NCBI GenBank assembly: GCA_028284495.1
Contig: JANQRP010000007.1
Coordinates: forward strand, 156,097-220,096
Length of the DNA stretch: 64,000 bases
Origin: Longimicrobiales bacterium
Lineage (GTDB): Bacteria > Gemmatimonadota > Gemmatimonadetes > Longimicrobiales > Gaopeijiaceae
Reading direction: 5' to 3'
The translations under genes were made by a program, and so were the position numbers. This document shows positions 48,340 to 56,845 of this stretch, one piece after another. The stretch's first letter is position 1. Every line of letters begins with the position of its first letter. Under the pieces are notes generated by a model. It was not told where the DNA came from, searched no databases, and was given only the letters and a program-made list of their open reading frames with translations.

Positions 48340-50150
48340 TGACGGCCGTCGGGTGCGGCGGCCGAGAACGATGCCTCCGGCGCCGCGCGGTCGCGCTTCC
48401 GATCGTGGCGCTCGCGCTGATTTCGTTCGACGTGCCGGCCAACGCGCAGAGCGTCCCGGGGTGGGCCGAGACGGTCCCGGACCTCGACGAGGTCGTCGCC
48501 TTCGATCGGACGCAGTCCGACTTCCGCTCCGCGATCCTCCGGTACAGGGAGGACCGGGGTGCGCTGCTGCGGCGGTGGGACGTGCCATGGTCCGAGCGTC
48601 GCCGCGCGCGGATGACCGAGTTCTACGAGGGCTGGCTCGGCGCACTCGACGCCGCGGACTTCGAGGGGCTGAACCGGGAGGGACAGGCGGACTGGATTCT
48701 GCTGAGGAACAGGATCGAGTTCGAGCTGGAGGAGCTCCGCCTGGAGGAGGTCGCGTACGCGGAGATGGCGGCGCTGGTGACGTTCGCACCGACGATCACG
48801 GCCCTGCAGGAGTCGCAGCGGGACCGACTGCCACGGATCGACGCCCGCGGCTCGGCGGAGACGCTGGACGCCCTGACCGACGAGGTCGAGGGGCTGACCG
48901 CGGCGCTCCGTGCCGGCCCTTCCTCGGGCATGGTCCCGCGGGACCTCCCCGGTGTCGTGGCCGTCCGGGCGGCGTCCTTCACCGGCCAGCTGGGGCGCGT
49001 GCTCGACGACTGGTTCGCCTTCTACTCGGGGTACGACCCCGACTTCACCTGGTGGGCGGAGGCGCCGTATGAGGCGGCCTCCGAGGCGCTCGACGAACAC
49101 GCCCGCGCGATCCGCTCGACGTATCGCACCAGCGAAGGCCCGGTCGTGGGAGACCCGATCGGCGCCGAGGGACTCGTCGCCCACCTGAAGCACGAGATGA
49201 TCCCGTACAGCGCGCGCGAGCTCATCGACATCGCCTACGCCGAGTTCGAGTGGATGGAGGAGGCGCTGCTCGAGGCCTCCCGCGAAATGGGATACGGCGA
49301 CGACTGGAAGGCGGCGCAGGAGGCGGTGAAGCAGCTCGCCGTCGAGCCGGGCGAGAAGCCCCGCGTGGTGCTCGAGCTCCATGACCAGTCGATGGAGTTC
49401 GTGCAGGCGCGCGACTGGCTGACCATCCCGCCGCTCGCCGATGAGGTCTGGCGCATGGAGATGATGTCTCCGCAGCGCCAGCTCACCGCCCCCTTCTTCC
49501 TCGGCGGCGAGGTCATCCAGATCTCGTATCCGACCAACACCATGGGGCACGACGCCAAACTCATGTCGATGCGGGGCAACAATCCGCACTTCAACCGCGC
49601 GACCGTGCACCACGAGCTGATCCCCGGCCATCACCTGCAGGGGTTCATGACGGATCGGTTCAACGACTACCGCGGGATGTTCGGGACGCCGTTCTGGGGC
49701 GAGGGCTGGGCGCTGTACTGGGAGATGCAGCTCTGGGACGCCGACTTTCCCCGCGGCCCCGAGGACGAGATCGGGATGCTCTTCTGGCGCATGCATCGGG
49801 CGGCCCGGATCATCTTCAGCCTTTCGTTCCACCTGGGCGAGATGACCCCGCAGGAGGCCGTCGACTTCCTCGTCGACCGCGTCGGTCACGAACGCGCCAA
49901 CGCCGAGGCCGAGGTCCGGCGTTCCTTCGAGGGCAGCTACCCGCCGCTCTACCAGGCCGGCTACATGCTCGGCGGCATGCAGTTCTACGCGCTGTACGAC
50001 GAGCTCGTGAATTCCGGTCGGATGACCGCCGTCGAGTACCACGACGCGGTGCTGAAGAGCGGCCGGATGCCGGTGGAGATGGTCCGGGCGCTGCTGTCGG
50101 GCCAGGAGCTCACGAAGGACTTCGCGAGCACCTGGAGGTTCGCGGGCTGA
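48336..50150 (+). CDS. DUF885-family secreted metallopeptidase-like protein
   Basis: The 604-residue protein starts GTG-ATG at 48336/48339, overlapping the previous stop. A signal peptide (to about residue 38, cleavage ANAQ) precedes a helical domain with the DUF885 zinc-peptidase-like motif HHELIPGHHLQGF (about residue 424) and the conserved FWGEGWALYWE (about residue 450). DUF885 proteins are frequent in Gemmatimonadota and Actinobacteria and several are annotated as carboxypeptidases, but few have been tested. Coupling to the BNR-repeat protein suggests the pair is exported and used together, perhaps in peptide or glycoprotein scavenging. Confidence 0.88.
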   Translation: MMTAVGCGGRERCLRRRAVALPIVALALISFDVPANAQSVPGWAETVPDLDEVVAFDRTQSDFRSAILRYREDRGALLRRWDVPWSERRRARMTEFYEGWLGALDAADFEGLNREGQADWILLRNRIEFELEELRLEEVAYAEMAALVTFAPTITALQESQRDRLPRIDARGSAETLDALTDEVEGLTAALRAGPSSGMVPRDLPGVVAVRAASFTGQLGRVLDDWFAFYSGYDPDFTWWAEAPYEAASEALDEHARAIRSTYRTSEGPVVGDPIGAEGLVAHLKHEMIPYSARELIDIAYAEFEWMEEALLEASREMGYGDDWKAAQEAVKQLAVEPGEKPRVVLELHDQSMEFVQARDWLTIPPLADEVWRMEMMSPQRQLTAPFFLGGEVIQISYPTNTMGHDAKLMSMRGNNPHFNRATVHHELIPGHHLQGFMTDRFNDYRGMFGTPFWGEGWALYWEMQLWDADFPRGPEDEIGMLFWRMHRAARIIFSLSFHLGEMTPQEAVDFLVDRVGHERANAEAEVRRSFEGSYPPLYQAGYMLGGMQFYALYDELVNSGRMTAVEYHDAVLKSGRMPVEMVRALLSGQELTKDFASTWRFAG

Positions 50151-50156
50151 GGCGGC

Positions 50157-50696
50157 TCAGGCGGCGGCAGGCCGGTCGCGCTCGAGGGCGCGCGCGAGCT
50201 CGGCGAGGTCGATCACGCCCAGGAGGAGGACGTGCGTGGCGACGCCACGACGGGCCATCCGAGCGATCACGCCCAGTTCGGTGGACCTCCGCCCGGCGGG
50301 GCGGCGAGCCCGCTGCAGGGCCTTCAGGTGACGCCGCGGTCCGCCGTCCAGCCAGCCGTCGACGATGAGCGTCGTGTGCAGTCCACCGATGTCGAGGGGG
50401 ACGCCGAAGCCGGCGCAGAGGGCGGCCAGCGAATCGAGCGGGGTGCCCAGTTCAGGCACCGAGCGGGGCAGAGGGAAGGCGCCCACGACCGTCCAGGCGC
50501 CCCCCTTCCCCTCCAGCACGACGGCCAGCACGCGCAGGTCTTCCCCGATCCGCCTCCGGGCGATGGTGACGCGCCCCGTGGGGCCGCTGACGACCGACCG
50601 ACGGTCGGGGTGCGTCACGACGGTTCGCACCGTGGCTTCGTCGATGCGAAAGCGCGCCAGCTGATGGCGACGCACGAACTCGTGGATCCGAAGCAT
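50157..50696 (-). CDS. Hypothetical basic protein
   Basis: I do not recognise this 179-residue protein. The first 80 residues contain alternating strands (RFRIDEATVRTVVTHPDRRSVVSGPTG, RRIGEDLRVLAVVLEGKGGAWTVVGAF) that recall DUF4258/RelE-like folds. The middle is hydrophobic and the C-terminal third is Arg-rich ([17 protein letters not shown]). There is no signal peptide. ATG at 50696; its stop lies 6 nt from the convergent DUF885 gene stop. It is downstream of the SH3 protein gene on the same strand, with a hairpin in between. Confidence 0.55.
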   Translation of the reverse strand: MLRIHEFVRRHQLARFRIDEATVRTVVTHPDRRSVVSGPTGRVTIARRRIGEDLRVLAVVLEGKGGAWTVVGAFPLPRSVPELGTPLDSLAALCAGFGVPLDIGGLHTTLIVDGWLDGGPRRHLKALQRARRPAGRRSTELGVIARMARRGVATHVLLLGVIDLAELARALERDRPAAA

Positions 50697-50719
50697 GTGG
50701 CCTCACCCGGGAGATGGTC

Positions 50720-50748
50720 GAGGGGCGGGGTCACACGACCCGCCTCTC
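50720..50748. other. Stable hairpin between the SH3 protein gene and the 179-residue gene
   Basis: GAGGGGCGGGGTC pairs with GACCCGCCTCTC (12 bp, one bulge and one G-U pair, loop ACAC). Neither strand has a T-run after the stem, so I do not call it a terminator. It could affect expression of the downstream gene or be a degradation barrier. Confidence 0.4.
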
Positions 50749-50796
50749 CGACCGGTAGGTGCCACGAGTTCGGAATCGGTTTACACCGGGGTCGCC

Positions 50797-51921
50797 TCAG
50801 CACCCCCTCGACCAGTACCACGCCGTGGGTCTCAGTCCGACGGTGTCGGGCCGGGTCCCGTATGCGGGCAGCCATCCTGCGGCCAGGGCGGGGCGGTCCC
50901 CGGTGCCGTCGCACGTCGACCCGCCCAGCACAGACACCCGGAACCACGGCACGCCGCCCACCATCTGCGACTCGAGCACCTCGACGGGTTGCTCGCGCTC
51001 GTACCCCTCGAGTCTCCGTACCCGGGTCGGGATGCCGGACCCGGGCCCTGGCCAGACCCACCCTCCCCACGCGGGCGTGAGGTAGGCCAGGCGGCGGACG
51101 GGCAGGTCGGCGTAGGGGAACCACGTGCCCGCATCCTCGGGTGCGATCCACCCCGGCCGGCCGTCGGCTAGGCGCACCCGCGACCAGCCGCCCACCCGTC
51201 CGAACACGACGGCGGCGGGCAATTCGTAGTCGACCTCGCGCGTCATCACGCCGGCGGGCGCGTCGATGGCGGCCAGCACGGGTGCAGTCGGCTCCGGGCG
51301 CTCGAAGATCCGCACGACACCTCCGTGGGCGAGGGGCTCGAGGTCCAGCAGGCCTCGGAGCACGGCCCGCTCCGTATCGGAGGGATCGGGCAGAGGCGCG
51401 AGGCCCGCCAGTGACGCGAGACCCGCGAGCGCATCGAGCTGGCGCACCACGAATCGGCCGGGTACGTCTTGGAAGCCGCCGACCTCCTCCCCGACCGCGC
51501 TGCGGTGGACGCGCGTGCCCGAGCAGGTGTCCACGTCCAGTACGGCGTCGGACGGCGAGCGGCGCCCGAACACGACGTACACGGCCCCCGGCTCCGGCTG
51601 AACCCCGCACGAAGCGGTAGAGACGGCGGTGCGATACTCGACCGTGTCGCCAGGCATCATGGGGAGGACAGCGGGTCGATCCGCCTTCCACGGCTGCGCC
51701 TCGAGCACCATGCGAAACGTCCGGTAGCGCTCGGTCTCGTCGTGGGCGACGAGGCGGGCCATCGTGACCTCGTCCGCCGTCGTCCAGTACTCGGCCAGAT
51801 CCAGGGGGGCGCAGCGACACGCCGGCTCGTGCTCGGACACTGCGGACGACGCGGTCAGAACGACCGCCGCCAGCACGGCGGCCGTCCCTCCGACGGCCGC
51901 ACCCCACCGTCGACCGTTCAA
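50797..51921 (-). CDS. Secreted protein with NTR-like CxC start and SH3-like domain
   Basis: The 374-residue protein starts at a TTG (51921) overlapping the upstream stop (TTGA). A signal peptide is followed by mature ACRCAPLDLAEYWTTADEVTMARLV. This CxC-then-ADxV pattern recalls the NTR/TIMP fold; two further Cys residues (SCGV, DTCSG) could pair with it. The middle is Asp/Pro-rich, and residues about 215-290 form a bacterial SH3-like domain (RIFERPEPTAPVLAAI, GGWSRVRLADGRPGWI). A second SH3-like stretch may follow. The NTR assignment is tentative. Probably an envelope or secreted binding protein, co-expressed with the membrane protein upstream. Confidence 0.65.
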   Translation of the reverse strand: MNGRRWGAAVGGTAAVLAAVVLTASSAVSEHEPACRCAPLDLAEYWTTADEVTMARLVAHDETERYRTFRMVLEAQPWKADRPAVLPMMPGDTVEYRTAVSTASCGVQPEPGAVYVVFGRRSPSDAVLDVDTCSGTRVHRSAVGEEVGGFQDVPGRFVVRQLDALAGLASLAGLAPLPDPSDTERAVLRGLLDLEPLAHGGVVRIFERPEPTAPVLAAIDAPAGVMTREVDYELPAAVVFGRVGGWSRVRLADGRPGWIAPEDAGTWFPYADLPVRRLAYLTPAWGGWVWPGPGSGIPTRVRRLEGYEREQPVEVLESQMVGGVPWFRVSVLGGSTCDGTGDRPALAAGWLPAYGTRPDTVGLRPTAWYWSRGC

Positions 51922-52439
51922 CGCTCCGACTCGGGGGCCGCTCCGGTGGAAGCGGCCGAGTGAGCCCTCGCCCGTCCGAACCAGAGCCCGAGCAGGACGC
52001 CGACCACCACCCCGACGGGGGCGAAGAAGATCGGCACGATCACGAGCTCCAGGCCGTGCGGGAAGCCCGGCATGCTGCGCGACGGGAAGTAGGTGCTCCA
52101 CACCTCGAGGTGGGCCCAGAGCTCCAGCACGGCGATCGGCACCAGGCCGCCCCAGGCTGCGGCGGGACCCCATCCGGCCCGGGGCGTGAAGCGGGCCCCG
52201 ACGGCGAGGATGAGGAGGAGCAGGATCACGGGTGCAAGGCCGAGGACGCCCGCGATGAGCGGGTTGAGCCGTCGCTGGCCCGCCTGCTCCAGGAAGGCCG
52301 ACAGCGTGTCCACCCCCACGCCCGACACCAGGCCACCGAGCAGGAACCCCACGACGCCCACGACGAACGGGGTGGCCAGCGCGAGCACCAGGAAACCCGG
52401 TGTGAGGAGCTGCGTCGTGCCGCCGGATCGTTCGTTCAT
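51918..52439 (-). CDS. Four-span membrane protein
   Basis: The 173-residue product (ATG at 52439, MNERSGGTTQ) has four hydrophobic segments: about 13-37, 60-80, 92-108 and 132-155. No motif is recognised. It may begin earlier at 52496 but that extension is Pro/Ala-rich and unlikely. Its stop overlaps the TTG of the SH3 gene. It is divergent from the nucleotidyltransferase gene at 52592. Confidence 0.65.
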   Translation of the reverse strand: MNERSGGTTQLLTPGFLVLALATPFVVGVVGFLLGGLVSGVGVDTLSAFLEQAGQRRLNPLIAGVLGLAPVILLLLILAVGARFTPRAGWGPAAAWGGLVPIAVLELWAHLEVWSTYFPSRSMPGFPHGLELVIVPIFFAPVGVVVGVLLGLWFGRARAHSAASTGAAPESER

Positions 52440-52591
52440 GCGCGCCGAGGCCGGTTGGGGTGCCACGCTCGCCCCGGTTCGGTCCGGGATCCCCATGATG
52501 GATACGCGCGTCGAGCCCGGGCGGCCAGCGGAGATTCGCGAGCAGGGCGGATCGGGCCGATGTTTCTCGAAGACTCTCCCTTCCCACCGCC

Positions 52592-53869
52592 ATGACGCTT
52601 CACCCCCCCGCCCGCCCCGAGCGGCTGCTCTTCGACCTCTGTCGCGTCGCTCCCCCCCGTGGGGAGCGCGGCGAGTTGCGGTTGTCCGGCGGTATCGAGT
52701 CCCTGCGGAGGCTGGAAGCCCTCGCCATCCGCCACGGCGTTCAGGGCCTGGTCTACAGCCGTCTCGTCGATCGTCTGACCGGCGACGAGGACCACGCGGA
52801 GATCCGAGAGGCGGTCGAAGCGGGTCTCACGCGACTCCGACGCCGGACCACCTTCCGCGACATGGAGCAGGACCGGGTGCTCCGCGGGCTGGCCGCCGCC
52901 GGGATCGACCCGCTCGTGCTCAAGGGGGGCGCGCTTCGGCGCACCGTGTTCTCACCGCTGGAGCGGACGATGGGCGACCTCGACATCCTCGTCGCGCCCG
53001 ACGAGGTCGACCGCGCCCTCGAAACGCTCCACGGGCTCGGGTACCGGAGCAGGTACCCGGAGGCGGCGCGGGCCCTCTTCCGCGAACACCACCACGAGGA
53101 GGAGCTCGCCCATCCGATGGGGTTCCTGGCGGAGGTCCACTGGGGCCTCACCCAGCCGGGAAGCCAGATCCAGCTGGACCTCGATGGATTCCTGGCGAGG
53201 GCGGTGCGGGTCGAGTCGCCCGGGGACCCGCCGACCCGGGTACCCTGCCCCGAGGACCTCCTGGTGCACACGGTCAGCCAGATCGAGCAGGAGGCCGCCC
53301 GGGGCTTCCGCCGCCTCGTCGATCTCGACCGGATCGCCCGGACGGAGGGCCTGGACTGGGGTGCGGTGGGTTCGCGTGCCGGGGAGGCCGGGCTCGCGGG
53401 GTTCCTCGCCGTGTCGCTCCGCCTCTCGAACCTGCTCCTGGGTACCGAGGCGCCGATCCCGATCCTCGACGGATCCGCGCTGTCGCGACGTGCCCGCCGG
53501 GCAGTGGCCGCCTTCGCGCCGGTGCGCCGACTCGTCGACGACCCCGATTCCGCGAATGCCGTCGAGTTCCACCTCTTCCGGCTCTGGTGCATGGACGCGG
53601 CCCACCGTCGCGTCTGGTTCAGCGAGGCGCTGAAGGGGCGAAGTGACCCTCTTCATTGGGTCTGGGAAGGCCACGACGCCCCCGGCGAGGCAAACCCGAT
53701 GGGCACCACCGGGTTGCTTTTTCTGTTGAAGCTCGCCGTCTACCAGTCGATCTTGGTTGTGACGAAACTGTGGAAACATCCAGGGGGTTCAGCGGGTGCG
53801 CGTACGGGCTTCTGGCTCGATTCCGGGCCCGTCTACCCCGCCAACGAGTCAGGGAGTACACCCCCATGA
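52592..53869 (+). CDS. Nucleotidyltransferase, PF14907-like (NTP_transf_5)
   Basis: The 425-residue protein belongs to the uncharacterised nucleotidyltransferase family found in some lasso-peptide clusters and next to HprK-like kinases. The active-site block at residues 110-133 has LKGGALRRTVFS and MGDLDILV, with metal-binding Asp129 and Asp131. A C-terminal hydrophobic segment near 378-395 (LLFLLKLAVYQSILVVTKLW) suggests membrane association. In the pseudomycoidin pathway a homologue acts on a kinase-phosphorylated lasso peptide. Here it starts a tightly overlapping operon, and its stop overlaps the PqqD-like gene (ATGA). Confidence 0.82.
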   Translation: MTLHPPARPERLLFDLCRVAPPRGERGELRLSGGIESLRRLEALAIRHGVQGLVYSRLVDRLTGDEDHAEIREAVEAGLTRLRRRTTFRDMEQDRVLRGLAAAGIDPLVLKGGALRRTVFSPLERTMGDLDILVAPDEVDRALETLHGLGYRSRYPEAARALFREHHHEEELAHPMGFLAEVHWGLTQPGSQIQLDLDGFLARAVRVESPGDPPTRVPCPEDLLVHTVSQIEQEAARGFRRLVDLDRIARTEGLDWGAVGSRAGEAGLAGFLAVSLRLSNLLLGTEAPIPILDGSALSRRARRAVAAFAPVRRLVDDPDSANAVEFHLFRLWCMDAAHRRVWFSEALKGRSDPLHWVWEGHDAPGEANPMGTTGLLFLLKLAVYQSILVVTKLWKHPGGSAGARTGFWLDSGPVYPANESGSTPP

Positions 53870-54288
53870 TCGAGTCGAACTGCCGGCTGCGCCCCAACGG
53901 CGCGGACGTTGCCGCGAAGGTCATCGACGGCGAAGCCATCATCATGAACCTCGCCAACGGCCTCTACTTCAGCATGGACGAGGTGGGCTCCGCCGTGTGG
54001 GAGATGGTCGAGTCCGGGATGGCACTCGACCACATGGCCGAGGCGCTCCAGGCCCGCTATGAGGTGAGCGCCGAGACCGCGCGCGCCGACGTCGGACGGC
54101 TCGCCGAACAGCTGGTCGAGGAGGGACTCGTGATCGTGTCGGACGACGCGGGTCAGACGGGCCCGTCTCCCGAGCCGGTCGAGTCCGCGGGTCCGTACGC
54201 GACGCCGACACTCACCCGCTACGACGACATGGCCGACCTCCTGGCCCTCGATCCGCCCATGCCCGGACTCGGCGCGCTGCCCGAATGA
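53866..54288 (+). CDS. PqqD-like RRE protein with leader-like C-terminal tail
   Basis: The 140-residue protein has a PqqD/RRE fold at about 5-92: the strands VAAKVIDGEAIIMNLANGLYFSMDEVG are followed by VWEMVESGMALDHMAEAL and RADVGRLAEQLVEEGLVIV. RRE domains bind leader peptides in RiPP pathways. After an acidic/Pro linker (93-109), residues 111-140 read YATPTLTRYDDMADLLALD and a Pro/Gly-rich end. This contains Y-x2-P-x-L, the start of the lasso leader consensus Y-x2-P-x-L-x3-G. Both gene ends overlap neighbours by 4 nt (ATGA), tying it to the nucleotidyltransferase and kinase. Confidence 0.85.
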   Translation: MIESNCRLRPNGADVAAKVIDGEAIIMNLANGLYFSMDEVGSAVWEMVESGMALDHMAEALQARYEVSAETARADVGRLAEQLVEEGLVIVSDDAGQTGPSPEPVESAGPYATPTLTRYDDMADLLALDPPMPGLGALPE

Positions 54289-55370
54289 CGACGGACACCG
54301 GAGGAGTCTACGTACGCCCCGGAGTCTCGCCCGCGCAGGAGTTCGACGATCTGAGGAACGGCTTCGGCGCTGCGTGGGCCTCGCACCCGGACGGTCGACG
54401 GGAGCGATGGTTCACCTTCGCGGATCGTCCGGTCCGATTCCGGATCGTTGGTTCGGGGCTGGCCGAGGACGTGTTCCGCGCGTTCTCCCACCTCGAACGG
54501 GCACCCGCGGACGAGGAGCCGGCACTCACGATCGGACTCTGGGACGAAGGCGAGACGGGGCTGGGCGTCGACGGCGTGATGCCGCACGACGACCTGAACG
54601 CCCAGGGCGCGTCGTTCGCGTCGGACGACGGGACGCTGGTCGTCACGGCCCGACCTCAGACGCGTACGGCCTACCGGCGCGTCGAGCGGGACCTTTGCGG
54701 GTGGGTCGCGGACCATCGCCGACTCACCCAGTACGAACTGGGGCGTCCGCTGCACTCGGAGCTCATGCTGTGGCACAAGGACCGGGACGTACAGGCGGTC
54801 CACGCCGGACTCGTGGCCAGGAACGGTGATGGCATCCTGTTCGGTGGGCCCGGGGGCTCGGGGAAGTCCACCACGGCGCTCACCTGTCTCAGGGCCGGCT
54901 TCGAGTACATGGCCGACGACTACGTCGGGCTCGAGCTCGCCGAGGACGGCGCATACGACGGCCACAGTCTCTTCTGCTCCACCCACCTCGAGCCCGACCA
55001 CCTCCAGCGGTTCCCGTACCTGGTGCCCCACGCGGTTCCGGGCCGACTCCCTCGCGAGGACAAGAGTCTCGTCCTTCTCTCCAACGTCCTGCCCGAGGGC
55101 CTCAGCCGAAAAGCACGGATCCGCGCGGTGGCGCTGCCTCGCGTCGTGGATGCCGATCGCCCGCGCCTCCGCCCGGCCTCCACGATCGAGGCCCTCCTGC
55201 GCCTCGCCCCGAGTTCGCTCATCCTCCTGCCCTACGCCGGCACCTTCGCGACGGAGTTCGAGAAGCTGAGCGTATTCCTCGAGAGCATTCCGACCTACTG
55301 GCTCGAGCTGGGGCGGGAGATGGAGGAGATCCCGGAGCGGATCGCCGAACTGCTGGAGCGCCACGCATGA
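54285..55370 (+). CDS. HprK-like (HPr kinase-related) serine kinase
   Basis: The 361-residue protein has an HprK-type kinase C-terminus. The Walker A is at 187-196 (GGPGGSGKST), preceded by VHAGLVARNG (His173), and followed by the acidic pair Asp211-Asp212 in ADDYVGLEL that occupies the HprK catalytic position. The N-terminal 150 residues are not HprK-like. Lasso-pathway homologues phosphorylate the peptide's C-terminal Ser; others phosphorylate serine in proteins. No PTS HPr protein is nearby, so its target is not HPr. ATGA overlaps join it to the PqqD gene upstream and the GT2 fusion downstream. Confidence 0.88.
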   Translation: MTTDTGGVYVRPGVSPAQEFDDLRNGFGAAWASHPDGRRERWFTFADRPVRFRIVGSGLAEDVFRAFSHLERAPADEEPALTIGLWDEGETGLGVDGVMPHDDLNAQGASFASDDGTLVVTARPQTRTAYRRVERDLCGWVADHRRLTQYELGRPLHSELMLWHKDRDVQAVHAGLVARNGDGILFGGPGGSGKSTTALTCLRAGFEYMADDYVGLELAEDGAYDGHSLFCSTHLEPDHLQRFPYLVPHAVPGRLPREDKSLVLLSNVLPEGLSRKARIRAVALPRVVDADRPRLRPASTIEALLRLAPSSLILLPYAGTFATEFEKLSVFLESIPTYWLELGREMEEIPERIAELLERHA

Positions 55371-56845
55371 GTGCTCGAACCGTGTCCTGCGTGATTCCCG
55401 TGTACAACGGCGAGCGCTTCCTGGCCGAGGGCATCGAGAGCCTCCTGGCGCAGACCCGGCCGCCGGACGAGATCATCGTGGTGGATGACGGATCCACGGA
55501 CGGCACGGCGGGTGTCGCACGCGGATTCGGCGACCACGTGACCTACGTCCACCAGGAGAACGCTGGACCGGCGGCAGCACGCAACCGCGGTGTGCGGGAG
55601 GCCCGGGGCGAGTTCATCTCCTTCCTCGACGCCGACGATCTCTGGGAGCCGACCAAGCTGGAGCGCCAGCTGCGTCGGTTCGAGGCCCGCCCCGAGCTGG
55701 GATACTCGGTGGGGCTCGTCCAGAACTTCTGGGAGGAGGAGGTCGCGGAGGAGCGCGACCGGATCGCCGGCACCGCCCGAGCGAAGCCCATCCCCGGCTA
55801 CGTCACGCTCACCCTGCTCACGACGAGCAGCTGGATGAGAGAGCTGGGCGGCTTCGACGAGAGCCTGGGGCACGGCGATGCCGCTGACTGGTTCCGTCGC
55901 GCCGACGCCGCGGGCGCCGTCGGGGAACTTCTCGACGAGGTCGTGGCCCGAAGGCGGCTGCACCGCGACAACCGCAGTCGGACGAACTCGGGCGACAGTC
56001 GCGACGAGTTCCTCGCGATGCTGAAACGGAAGCTCGATCGGGAGCGCGCGTCGGCTGGCGGGAAGCCCGACACCGCCCCTGCGCCGAGCCGGGATTCGGC
56101 GCCCGGCGGGGCCGCCCCACAGGGCCGCCCGCAGCACCCGATCGAGTTCCCGCGCCCGGCGGTGGCGGGCCTCGTCAGCTGCATCGTGGCAGTGCATGAC
56201 GGCGAGCGATTCGTGGCCGAGGCGATCGAGAGCATCCTCGCGCAGACGCACGAAGCGATCGAGGTGATCGTGATCGACGACGGCTCCACCGATGACACGC
56301 CCGGCATCCTCGACGGCTTCGGCGAGCGCATCCGGACCTTCCGGCAGGACAACCGAGGACCCGCCGCCGCCCGGAACCTCGGGCTGCGGGAGAGCCGGGG
56401 CGAATTCATCGCCTTCCTGGACGCGGACGACGTCTGGGTGACCGACAAGATCGAGGCCCAGCTCTCGGTGCTGCGCGCCGACGGCGACGTCGACCTCTGT
56501 TCGGGGCACATCCGGAGCTTCTGGACCCCCGAGCTCGATGACGAACGGCAACGCCTCGAGGACGACCCGTATCATCGCGAGAAGCCGATGCTTTCGCCCT
56601 GTACGCTCCTCACGACGCGCTCGACGTTCGAGCGGATCGGGGGGTTCGACCCTCAGCTCCGGACGGCCGAGGATTCGGACTGGTTCATTCGGTTCCAGCG
56701 CGCCGGCCTCCGGTTCTCGACGCTTCCCCGGCTCGTCACGCATCGGAGGCAGCACGCGGACAATCTCACGCGCAGGACCCCGCCTTCCCGCGACGGGCTG
56801 CTGGGCCTCATCCAGCGGAGCGTCGAGCCGGAAGAATCGACGTGA
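55367..56845 (+). CDS. Tandem GT2 glycosyltransferase (two catalytic domains)
   Basis: The 492-residue protein contains two GT2 domains in a row, about 1-225 and 270-492, joined by an Ala/Pro/Gly-rich linker. Domain 1 opens VSCVIPVYNGERFLAE and has VVDDGSTDG and DADDLW. Domain 2 opens VSCIVAVHDGERFVAE and has VIDDGSTDD and DADDVW. Both keep the DxD-type Asp residues. The similar motif order suggests internal duplication. Each probably uses a nucleotide sugar for a processive or sequential glycosylation; the acceptor could be a peptide modified by the upstream genes. Overlaps the kinase and the following GT2 (GTGA). Confidence 0.88.
   Translation: MSARTVSCVIPVYNGERFLAEGIESLLAQTRPPDEIIVVDDGSTDGTAGVARGFGDHVTYVHQENAGPAAARNRGVREARGEFISFLDADDLWEPTKLERQLRRFEARPELGYSVGLVQNFWEEEVAEERDRIAGTARAKPIPGYVTLTLLTTSSWMRELGGFDESLGHGDAADWFRRADAAGAVGELLDEVVARRRLHRDNRSRTNSGDSRDEFLAMLKRKLDRERASAGGKPDTAPAPSRDSAPGGAAPQGRPQHPIEFPRPAVAGLVSCIVAVHDGERFVAEAIESILAQTHEAIEVIVIDDGSTDDTPGILDGFGERIRTFRQDNRGPAAARNLGLRESRGEFIAFLDADDVWVTDKIEAQLSVLRADGDVDLCSGHIRSFWTPELDDERQRLEDDPYHREKPMLSPCTLLTTRSTFERIGGFDPQLRTAEDSDWFIRFQRAGLRFSTLPRLVTHRRQHADNLTRRTPPSRDGLLGLIQRSVEPEEST

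Noticed and set aside
50720..50748. Intrinsic terminator at the hairpin after the SH3 gene
   Set aside because: The stem is good but no T-run follows on either strand, so it is listed only as a hairpin.
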